Positions 1 through 5,891 of a stretch of 8,129 nucleotides of DNA are shown one piece after another. Location of the stretch: NCBI GenBank assembly GCA_025464645.1, contig JAODGF010000089.1, positions 1 to 8,129 of the forward strand, given 5' to 3'. The position numbers and the translations under genes were made by a program. The notes under the pieces were generated by a model. That model worked only from the letters and a program-made list of their open reading frames with translations, made no database searches and was not told the DNA's origin. This DNA comes from Methanosarcinales archaeon. GTDB taxonomy: Archaea > Halobacteriota > Syntropharchaeia > Alkanophagales > Methanospirareceae. Numbering within the stretch: the first letter of the stretch is position 1; the number at the start of each line of letters is the position of its first letter.

Positions 1-1
1 C

Positions 2-2263
2 AATTTTGGTATAATCCCTGAAGGTCAAAAATCACTTTATTCCGAGGATTTGAATAAGAGAAATTTGGCTGATACCAGAATCGAAAATTTAATCTATAAA
101 GAAGTTAATATACCATGCAAATTCTATGAAAAAGAATTAGCAAAGGATACGGATTGGTTACGTATAGCCTTTCTCGATATTTCTGATTCTTTAATAAGCA
201 TATCTCTTGGATATTTATCCCTTCCTGCTAATTTACTTTATAGTATTTCAAAAGGGATGTACTATTTAGGGGCTCTAACAGAAGATTCTATAATGGTAAC
301 CATAACATCAAACACATTTTCAGATATCTCTCTGAAGAGCGACAAAATTACGCAAAATACTGTCTCGGGAATATTACAGATTAAAGATTCTAAGCCACCG
401 CAAATACCTGAAATAGAAATCTTAGATATTAGGGATGTTTCTAAAGGAGAAACCATATTAGGATTATGTTGGGATGAAAAGGAATGTTATACAGCAGTTA
501 ATGTGAAAAATACAGGAGATAATCCTGTAAATGTTTGGGTAGTTACGTCTTTTCAGAACAATGATTTCTGGCATGTGATAGATGGTGGTAGAAAATCAAT
601 TGAACCTGAAGAATCCAAAACGTTTAGATTTGACTATGCTGTCAGACCAAAAGACGGCAGTCTTGTTTCTTGTACGGTGTTCAGCGAGACAGATCGTGGA
701 AACTATCTTGTAAGACACATGTCTAGAATTTTTAAACCTACACGCGAAACAATCTTATCTGATCTATCGATAAAATCATATTTAACCGGAAACGGTGAAA
801 TTGCTGCTAGTCAATTGGAGAATCTAGCAGTTATTCTCCATCCAATAAAAACAACTCTTGCAAGAGTGAATATGACAACTTATGAAGTAATTATCACCAC
901 CGAAAATCCTTTCCCATATCCAATAAATGCTAAAATATCTCATGACACACACTCTTGGAACCTAAGCATTCCTCCATATGAAAGAGAGACATTAAACTAC
1001 ACAATTCATCCTGTGCTTGGGGCTGAAACGACAATCCCACCAGCATACTTAGAATACTTTGATTTCCAGCATAATGTTACGGTAATATTTGCCTCTGATG
1101 CTATAACATTCACCGCATATGGTATTGAAATTAATGGAGATCTTCCGTATGAGATAAACGACTCCGTAGAGGTCGACCTCACTATAACTAACTTAGTGGA
1201 TGTTACCAACGGCACATTTAATTTGGAGTTAATTGGTAATGAAACATTTGAATACAATGTCAGCGCAAATACAGAAAATCTCTCAGCACTTAGCGTTGAA
1301 TTCGGTCCTATTGATGTTCCTGGAGGGGACTACATCGGCATCCTAACTTTTATGTGGGATACAGATAGGTTATTTATAGATTCAAGAAATATGAGAAAAA
1401 ACCAACCACCAATAGCAAACGCAAACGGACCTTACGCAGACGTCATAGAATATATCGCTGTACCAATAACCTTTGACGGCACCGGCTCTTACGATCCAGA
1501 CGGCACAATCGTCAGCTATGACTGGGATTTAGACGATGATGGCGAATTTGATGACGCAGTTGGAGCTATGCCAACAGTCACATTCACAGCACCCTATTCA
1601 GGCAATATCAGCCTAAAAGTAACCGATAATAATGGCGCAACAGATACCGACACCACAACATTAACAATAACAAAGTATTCACCGCCTCCGAATGGCATAC
1701 CAGGTTTGCTAAAGCCACCAGAGGAAGCACAAAACTTCAAAGAGAAGTCATCAGTTCAAGGCACGGGATATGTCGCCATAGATAAAAAAGTCCAGGATTG
1801 GAATGCCGCAATAGACGTAGAAGAGCACATGGAAGGATTTGGCAAGTTTGCAATGGATTCAAGAGAGATATTGAATGAATCCGCCAACATAAGTAATCCT
1901 GCTGATCCAAACTATTTCCATCAGAAGATGATAAACTTCCGGGGAAATGCAACAAACAGACTAATAAACACAGAGAAATTTGAGAGCCCTGCGATCTTTG
2001 GCGGCACAGGCACAAGAGTAAACGAATTCTTCGATGTATTAGAGATCCAAAAGCAAGAATCCAGCAGCATAAAGACCATTTCGGCGCCTGGAGAAAGACA
2101 ATCACATAGCTTTGAGACAACGGATGAGTTCTCCGGAACTTGGAGCACACACTCAGAATGGCAAAAGATATGTCAAAAAGAGATAGAGCATTATCAGTCG
2201 TTTAAAGGCAACTTCTCTGTGCAAAAAGAACTGACGTTTGAGCGAGAAGTTGTTGTGCCATAG
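2..2263 (+). CDS. PKD-domain cell-surface protein, 5'-truncated by the window edge
   Basis: The frame is open from the first bases of the window, reading NFGIIPEGQKSLYSEDLNKR. The TTG at 50 therefore looks like an internal Leu codon, not a start, and the N-terminus is missing. Numbering residues from that TTG, about 110-450 is beta-rich and Ig/CARDB-like with many N-x-S/T sequons, as in secreted archaeal proteins. Residues about 451-543 form a clear PKD domain, with ANGPY at its start, then FDGTGSYDPDGTI, YDWDLDDDGEFDD and KVTDNNGATDTDT. A Pro-rich linker (SPPPNGIPG) leads to a roughly 190-residue C-terminal region that I do not recognise. It is Gly/Asn/Ser-rich and has no evident membrane anchor. 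PKD domains are Ig-like folds common in archaeal S-layer and adhesion proteins, so extracellular binding or structure is likely, though the ligand is unknown. Base composition changes near the PKD boundary. The gene ends with TAG flush against the convergent lipoprotein gene. Confidence 0.85.
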   Translation, partial: NFGIIPEGQKSLYSEDLNKRNLADTRIENLIYKEVNIPCKFYEKELAKDTDWLRIAFLDISDSLISISLGYLSLPANLLYSISKGMYYLGALTEDSIMVTITSNTFSDISLKSDKITQNTVSGILQIKDSKPPQIPEIEILDIRDVSKGETILGLCWDEKECYTAVNVKNTGDNPVNVWVVTSFQNNDFWHVIDGGRKSIEPEESKTFRFDYAVRPKDGSLVSCTVFSETDRGNYLVRHMSRIFKPTRETILSDLSIKSYLTGNGEIAASQLENLAVILHPIKTTLARVNMTTYEVIITTENPFPYPINAKISHDTHSWNLSIPPYERETLNYTIHPVLGAETTIPPAYLEYFDFQHNVTVIFASDAITFTAYGIEINGDLPYEINDSVEVDLTITNLVDVTNGTFNLELIGNETFEYNVSANTENLSALSVEFGPIDVPGGDYIGILTFMWDTDRLFIDSRNMRKNQPPIANANGPYADVIEYIAVPITFDGTGSYDPDGTIVSYDWDLDDDGEFDDAVGAMPTVTFTAPYSGNISLKVTDNNGATDTDTTTLTITKYSPPPNGIPGLLKPPEEAQNFKEKSSVQGTGYVAIDKKVQDWNAAIDVEEHMEGFGKFAMDSREILNESANISNPADPNYFHQKMINFRGNATNRLINTEKFESPAIFGGTGTRVNEFFDVLEIQKQESSSIKTISAPGERQSHSFETTDEFSGTWSTHSEWQKICQKEIEHYQSFKGNFSVQKELTFEREVVVP

Positions 2264-3001
2264 TCATTCCATTAAGAAAGCTTTTGAATTGTTCTGTTGG
2301 GTAGCTCTGCATATTTTAAATTCAGTTTTGACGTCACCACCCTCGTATTCCAACACCACGCGATACGTTCCACTCCAGGTATAATTACCATCCTGTCCTC
2401 GCTGATTCCAGCTCCAGGACATGTTTTCACCCGGTACAATCGGTATGATTACCTGAATGCCCATCGGCACGAACACGTTTTCCCATTCACCAGTTGTCTT
2501 TTTCTGTATTTTCCACGGCGCTCCGTTCATCAGATTTACCGTCTCAGTGCAGATGTTTTCAATCCAGAACGTCACAACCTCCCCTTCGGCATACTCGTAC
2601 TTGTCCGTACTTATCGAAAGTTTTTCTGTCGGAACGGGGACACCAAACACGAGGTCTATCCCTCCAGTAGGCTCGATAATGTTTATTACTTTCCAGCCTT
2701 CTATTGCATCGTGACAGAATACGACTATTTTCTTATTCTTGTAATCCGCCGGAACGTGAAGTTCATACCTTCCTTCTTCATCGCTGCTCGTCTTCGTTAT
2801 CTTTTCTCCAAGAGGTGGAAGATATTCCAAAGGCGGTTGTTGATAGGTATAAGCCACGACTTCTATGCCCTTCAAAGGTTCACCCGACGAATAGTCGGTA
2901 ACAGTCCCAGAGATTGTTATTTCCTGCTGGATGCATCCTGCCATTGCCATCGCGATCACCAAACTCGTACAGAGCAATACAAATAATCTTTTGTATCTCA
3001 T
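2264..3001 (-). CDS. Lipoprotein with carboxypeptidase-regulatory-like and Ig-like domains
   Basis: The 245-residue product starts MRYKRLF, followed by a hydrophobic stretch and a lipobox (MAGC, Cys23). This is a typical lipoprotein signal, predicting attachment to the outer face of the membrane. Residues about 28-105 (ISGTVTDYSSGEPLKGIEV, then SSDEEGRYELHVPA) match the carboxypeptidase D regulatory-like beta-sandwich. Residues about 115-232 (STDKYEYAEGEVVTFWIEN, then PGENMSWSWNQ and SGTYRVVLEYEGG) resemble the Ig-like domain grouped with BsuPI/Big_14 proteins. No catalytic site is visible; a binding or structural role at the surface is inferred. An ATG at 3019 gives a form six residues longer (MTSLIK) and cannot be excluded. 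Extension beyond 3019 would run through the promoter and into the divergent neighbour, so it is rejected. Neither start has a good Shine-Dalgarno. The reading frame stops at TGA 2266-2264, next to the TAG of the PKD gene. Confidence 0.85.
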   Translation of the reverse strand: MRYKRLFVLLCTSLVIAMAMAGCIQQEITISGTVTDYSSGEPLKGIEVVAYTYQQPPLEYLPPLGEKITKTSSDEEGRYELHVPADYKNKKIVVFCHDAIEGWKVINIIEPTGGIDLVFGVPVPTEKLSISTDKYEYAEGEVVTFWIENICTETVNLMNGAPWKIQKKTTGEWENVFVPMGIQVIIPIVPGENMSWSWNQRGQDGNYTWSGTYRVVLEYEGGDVKTEFKICRATQQNNSKAFLME

Positions 3002-3056
3002 TTTTATCAAGGAGGTCATGGTCCATGAGTAGTAACCCATCTGCCATGCACTGCCG

Positions 3057-3064
3057 GTATATAC
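3057..3064 (-). promoter_or_regulatory. TATA-like box for the lipoprotein gene
   Basis: Read on the minus strand this is GTATATAC within TGTGTATATACCGG. An archaeal start site about 25 bp downstream would fall near 3032, giving a short leader to the ATG at 3019 or 3001. It is predicted from sequence and spacing alone. Confidence 0.45.
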
Positions 3065-3098
3065 ACATAGTCCCCAACAATTAAAAAAATAGAATGTC

Positions 3099-3111
3099 AA
3101 AAGTTTAAAAG
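3099..3111 (+). promoter_or_regulatory. TATA-like box for the CoA-binding gene
   Basis: AAAAGTTTAAAAG lies about 38 bp ahead of the ATG at 3146. Initiation about 25 bp downstream would leave a leader of roughly 10-15 nt. The later GTATAAAAGG (3131-3140) looks more like a TATA box by sequence, but is too close to the ATG to drive a full-length message. Confidence 0.35.
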
Positions 3112-3148
3112 AAAGATAGTAAAAGAAAGAGTATAAAAGGATAAAATG
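3107..3148 (+). repeat. Purine-rich 14-bp imperfect tandem repeat running into a start codon
   Basis: Three consecutive 14-base units begin with AAAAG: 3107-3120, 3121-3134 and 3135-3148. The first two share their first ten bases (AAAAGAAAGA); the third is degenerate and contains the ATG of the CoA-binding gene. The + strand here is almost wholly purine. This may be simple low-complexity leader sequence or a protein-binding site. Confidence 0.45.
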
Positions 3149-3541
3149 GACACGAACCTGATAAAAGACTTTATAAGGAAAGAAAACGTTTTTGCAGTTA
3201 TCGGCGTTTCGAGAGACCCTGCGAAGTACGGGCATCAGGTATATAAAGACCTGAAAGAGGCGGGCTATGTGGTTTACCCCGTGAACCCCAATATTGACAA
3301 AGTCCTGGGCGACCCGTGCTATCATTCGTTAAGCGAACTGCCTGAAAAACCCGACATTGTTGACATCGTAGTCCCACCAAAGGTAACAGAGAAGATAGTT
3401 GAGGAATGCAAGGAATTGGGAATAGAACGAGTATGGCTGCAGCCGGGTTCAGAATCCGAGCACGCAATAAATTTCTGCCGCAAAAATGACATAAAAGTAG
3501 TGCATGATGTATGCGTGATGATAAAAAGAAGAAATCCTTAA
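3146..3541 (+). CDS. CoA-binding domain protein (YccU/COG1832-like)
   Basis: This 131-residue protein is a single Rossmann-type CoA-binding domain, the usual full length for the COG1832/CoA_binding_2 family. Visible hallmarks are FAVIGVSRDPAKYGHQV (nucleotide-binding loop, residues 16-32), then YPVNPN, SLSELPEKPDIVDIVVPP, and VWLQPGSESE followed by VVHDVCVMIK. Relatives bind CoA or acyl-CoA in the cytoplasm. The fold resembles the N-terminal CoA-binding domain of ADP-forming acyl-CoA synthetases, but the ligase domains are absent, so no reaction can be assigned. The ATG at 3146 is preceded by a weak AAGG. The gene is divergent from the lipoprotein gene. Its stop TAA (3539-3541) overlaps the TTA complement of the convergent TOPRIM gene's stop, giving a 4-base overlap at TTAA. 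Confidence 0.9.
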   Translation: MDTNLIKDFIRKENVFAVIGVSRDPAKYGHQVYKDLKEAGYVVYPVNPNIDKVLGDPCYHSLSELPEKPDIVDIVVPPKVTEKIVEECKELGIERVWLQPGSESEHAINFCRKNDIKVVHDVCVMIKRRNP

Positions 3542-3963
3542 CTTAAATCCTGCAAAGCAAGAACTTTATTTCTAAACGAATTTATTGATTCTATGCACTT
3601 CATACCTCTGATGCCTAATATCCTACCTATTTCTTCCCTATATCTCCGCTCCACCTTTATACCCGCGCGTTCCAGCCCTGCGGACAATTTCTTGTTAAAT
3701 CTCTTCCCTGCTCTGTCATAGTCGGTTAGAATAACTACGCGCTTGTATCTGCTCCTCAGGTAATCGAGGAAGTCAACATAAGAGGACCCTGAGGAATACA
3801 TCACTATCTCCTTCGTAATCCCCATCTCCCTCAATGCCTCCTTGTCATGGGCGCCTTCAACCACAACAGCATCTACAAGCTCGCCCATTTCCTGAACCAC
3901 GCTCGTTAGTTCCAGAAAAGTTTCGTAATCCTCCCTTTGCATTACTCTATTCGTTTTGTTCAT
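3538..3963 (-). CDS. Small TOPRIM-domain protein (UPF0292/COG1658-like)
   Basis: The 141-residue protein holds one TOPRIM domain. The acidic metal-binding residues are visible: Glu36 in VVVEGAHDKEAL and the DxD pair Asp81/Asp83 in VVILTDYDRAGKRFNKKL. A short N-terminal helix precedes the domain and a basic tail (RRYREEIGRILGIRG) follows it. TOPRIM domains perform Mg-dependent phosphotransfer in primases, topoisomerases, OLD nucleases and RNase M5. Small stand-alone archaeal versions, grouped as UPF0292 or with COG1658 (RNase M5-like), have no firmly established role; nucleic-acid cleavage or RNA processing is the usual inference. The minus-strand ATG at 3963 has GAGG six bases upstream (3973-3970), which supports this start. 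The gene is divergent from the THUMP gene and converges on the CoA-binding gene with a 4-base overlap. Confidence 0.88.
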   Translation of the reverse strand: MNKTNRVMQREDYETFLELTSVVQEMGELVDAVVVEGAHDKEALREMGITKEIVMYSSGSSYVDFLDYLRSRYKRVVILTDYDRAGKRFNKKLSAGLERAGIKVERRYREEIGRILGIRGMKCIESINSFRNKVLALQDLS

Positions 3964-3969
3964 ACCCAG

Positions 3970-3973
3970 CCTC
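3970..3973 (-). promoter_or_regulatory. Ribosome binding site of the TOPRIM gene
   Basis: On the minus strand GAGG lies six bases before the ATG at 3963. It is one of the few clear Shine-Dalgarno sequences in the window and supports that start over the internal Met8. Confidence 0.55.
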
Positions 3974-3983
3974 GCATATAGAC

Positions 3984-4014
3984 AAAATTTATCTTATCTT
4001 ATAGTTAAAAAATA
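3984..4014. promoter_or_regulatory. AT-rich divergent promoter block between TOPRIM and THUMP genes
   Basis: The 62-bp gap holds a block that is nearly all A/T. On the minus strand CTATAAGATA (about 4003-3994) would place a TOPRIM transcript start near 3970-3975. On the plus strand CTTATAG (about 3998-4004) is about 25 bp before the THUMP ATG at 4026, suggesting a leaderless or nearly leaderless message. The two TATA-like sequences overlap, so transcription in the two directions could compete. This is predicted from sequence alone. Confidence 0.4.
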
Positions 4015-4025
4015 ATGGATGAAAA

Positions 4026-4553
4026 ATGCTGGAGAATTGGAACGTGTTGGTAATAGCGGGGAGGAATACAGAAGCGGAGTTATTGAAGGAATTGGAAGAA
4101 GAGGGGGAGTTCGAACGTTCCGGATTCAAAGATGTATTGGTAGGAAGAGTGGTAGATATAGCGGAGTTCCTGGAGGATGCAGAGAATAAAAGATATCCAC
4201 ATTTAAACAGGGTTATCCCCATTGATGATGCGTTCTTTGTGTCACCGGAGAACGTGATAGAGATATTGAAGAGGAGAATAGAGCGGTATATAGATGAAAT
4301 CGAGCCAGGGGATACTTTCGGATTCAGAGTTGAGAGAAGGGGAATGAAAGAAGATATTTCAAGCCAGGCGGTAGAAAGAGAGGTTGGCGGGTACTTTTAC
4401 GACCTGGTAGAGAAGATAAATGGTAGAAAGCCAAAAGTGAACCTTAAGAACCCGGATAAGCTGATAGCAATAGAGATAGTAGGGAATAGATGCGGAATTG
4501 GTTTTATCACAAAGGAGATGCGCGAGAAGTATAGCGTGATAAGGGTAAAGTGA
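4026..4553 (+). CDS. THUMP-domain RNA-binding protein (COG1818/TAN1-like)
   Basis: The 175-residue protein has an alpha/beta N-terminal part (about 1-65; NWNVLVIAGRNTEAELLKEL) and a C-terminal THUMP domain (about 66-172; FGFRVERRGMKEDISSQAV, then VNLKNPDKLIAIEIVGNRCG). It ends soon after the domain, so there is no attached methyltransferase, sulfurtransferase or deaminase domain. THUMP domains bind the acceptor region of tRNA. Stand-alone archaeal members of COG1818 are related to eukaryotic Tan1, the tRNA-binding partner of the N4-acetylcytidine-forming acetyltransferase, so a tRNA-modification adaptor role is plausible but inferred. An ATG at 4015 is out of frame and soon terminated. The chosen ATG at 4026 has only a weak upstream GGATG. 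The gene is divergent from the TOPRIM gene and lies 36 bp ahead of the Hps fusion, probably in one transcript. Confidence 0.85.
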   Translation: MLENWNVLVIAGRNTEAELLKELEEEGEFERSGFKDVLVGRVVDIAEFLEDAENKRYPHLNRVIPIDDAFFVSPENVIEILKRRIERYIDEIEPGDTFGFRVERRGMKEDISSQAVEREVGGYFYDLVEKINGRKPKVNLKNPDKLIAIEIVGNRCGIGFITKEMREKYSVIRVK

Positions 4554-4589
4554 CGTCTCTGCGCTCTCTGCTGATTATCAAGTTAATTA

Positions 4590-5891
4590 ATGGACTACAA
4601 CATGGAGAAAAAGATACTGCAGGTTGCCCTTGATGTGTTGGAGCTGAAAAGAGCGATAGAAATAGGAAAAGAGAGTTTGGAAGGTGGTGCTGACTGGTTA
4701 GAGGCAGGAACGCCATTGATAAAAAGCGAAGGAATGAATGCAATAAGAATGCTGAGAGAGGTTTTTCCTGACGTGAAAATAGTAGCAGATATGAAAACGA
4801 TGGATACCGGTGCAATAGAAGTGGAGATGGCAGCGAAGTCAGGCGCTTCTGTGGTCTCTATACTTGCAGTTGCGGATAATGCCGTGATAGAAGAGGCGGT
4901 AAAATCTGCTCATAAATACGGTGTGGCGATTATGGTTGATATAATGAACGTAGAGGACCCGGTGAGGCGAGCAGAGGAGATGGAAGAGATGGGTGTGGAT
5001 TACGTCTGTGTGCATGTAGGGATAGACCAGCAGATGCGAGGTATGGATACACTGAATTTGCTGGAAAAAGTATCTGCTGCGATAGACACACCATTAGCAG
5101 TAGCAGGTGGTTTGGATGCGAAAATGGCATCAGAAGCGGTGAATTTGGGCGCTGAGGTTGTTATTGTTGGTGGGAACATAACGAGGTCTGCGAAGGTGCG
5201 TGAATCAACGGTAGAGATAAGAGAAAGCATGGATTTGGGAATGGAGAAAGGAGCAAGGAAGAGGGAGAGAGCACTGGATGAACAGATTTTCGAGTTGTTT
5301 ATGCAGGTGTCCACACCGAACATATCAGATGCAATGCATCGTAAAGGAGTGATGCGGGATATAAAACCGCTATTTGAGGATATAAAGCTCGTGGGTAAGG
5401 CGGTAACCGTGCAGACGTTTGAGGGCGACTGGGCAAAACCGGTAGAGGCAACAGATGTAGCAAAGGAAGGAGATGTAATTGTAGTTTATGCAGGCTCGAA
5501 GGATGTTGCACCCTGGGGTGAACTCGCATCGTGGAGTTGTAAGCAGAGAGGAATTGCAGGTATCGTTATAGACGGTGCAGTGCGGGATGTAGGGGAAATA
5601 AGGCGATTGAGATTCCCGGTTTTTGCAAAATACGTGGTGCCAAATGCGGGTGAGCCAAAGGGATTTGGAGAAATAAATGCTGAGATAAAGTGCGGCGGAC
5701 AGGAAGTGAAACCAGAAGATTGGATCATAGGCGATGACAATGGTGTTGTGGTCGTTCCAAAGGAGCACGCGTATGAAATAGCAAGACGTGCGAAAGAGGT
5801 ATGGAAGAACGAGGAACGAGTAAGGGAGGAGATAAAGAGAGGTAAGACACTTTCTCAAGTGCTGGATTTGTATAGGTGGGAGAAGAGATGA
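4590..5891 (+). CDS. hps: Bifunctional 3-hexulose-6-phosphate synthase / RraA-like fusion
   Basis: This protein of 433 residues has two parts. Residues about 5-215 are 3-hexulose-6-phosphate synthase, a TIM barrel of the OMP-decarboxylase superfamily. The signature DMKTMDTG (Asp67, Lys69, Asp72) is intact, as are VHVGIDQQMRG, AGGLD and IVGGNITRS. Hps interconverts ribulose-5-phosphate plus formaldehyde with hexulose-6-phosphate. Many archaea use it in reverse to make ribulose-5-phosphate. Residues about 225-425 are RraA-like, with STPNISDAMHRKG, WGELAS and DGAVRDVGE (Arg332, Asp333, Glu336). The RDxxE motif matches class II HMG/CHA aldolases of this fold, so the domain may be an aldolase or decarboxylase and not an RNase E regulator. 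This Hps-RraA arrangement is known in archaea. The ATG at 4602 (MEKKILQVALDV) fits the usual Hps N-terminus as well as 4590; neither has a clear Shine-Dalgarno. The stop overlaps the pyrophosphatase start. Confidence 0.92.
   Translation: MDYNMEKKILQVALDVLELKRAIEIGKESLEGGADWLEAGTPLIKSEGMNAIRMLREVFPDVKIVADMKTMDTGAIEVEMAAKSGASVVSILAVADNAVIEEAVKSAHKYGVAIMVDIMNVEDPVRRAEEMEEMGVDYVCVHVGIDQQMRGMDTLNLLEKVSAAIDTPLAVAGGLDAKMASEAVNLGAEVVIVGGNITRSAKVRESTVEIRESMDLGMEKGARKRERALDEQIFELFMQVSTPNISDAMHRKGVMRDIKPLFEDIKLVGKAVTVQTFEGDWAKPVEATDVAKEGDVIVVYAGSKDVAPWGELASWSCKQRGIAGIVIDGAVRDVGEIRRLRFPVFAKYVVPNAGEPKGFGEINAEIKCGGQEVKPEDWIIGDDNGVVVVPKEHAYEIARRAKEVWKNEERVREEIKRGKTLSQVLDLYRWEKR
5879..5891 (+). promoter_or_regulatory. 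Shine-Dalgarno plus ATGA stop/start overlap (translational coupling)
   Basis: GGAG (5879-5882) sits five bases before ATG 5888-5890, and that ATG overlaps the TGA (5889-5891) of the Hps fusion. The arrangement favours re-initiation by ribosomes finishing the upstream gene. It decides the pyrophosphatase start in favour of 5888 over the GTG at 5876. Confidence 0.65.

Noticed and set aside
2297..2986. Plus-strand open frame of 229 codons opposite the lipoprotein gene
   Set aside because: Its translation is rich in Arg, Phe, His and Tyr with no recognisable domain, while the minus strand gives a signal peptide, lipobox and two domain matches.
3009..3032. Strong Shine-Dalgarno-like AAGGAGGT on the plus strand followed by an ATG
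   Set aside because: The ATG at 3018 opens only four codons before TAG. It lies antisense to the lipoprotein start and is probably chance.
3002..3325. Extension of the lipoprotein frame upstream to 3325
   Set aside because: It would run through a likely promoter and into the well-supported CoA-binding gene, and would place the signal peptide in mid-protein. ATG 3019 remains a possible short extension.
5370..5858. Minus-strand frame of 162 codons opposite the RraA-like domain
   Set aside because: It is low in recognisable motifs and antisense to a strongly conserved enzyme domain.
5876..5887. GTG at 5876 as the pyrophosphatase start
   Set aside because: The ATG at 5888 has a better-spaced GGAG and gives the usual short N-terminus before the first metal-binding motif.
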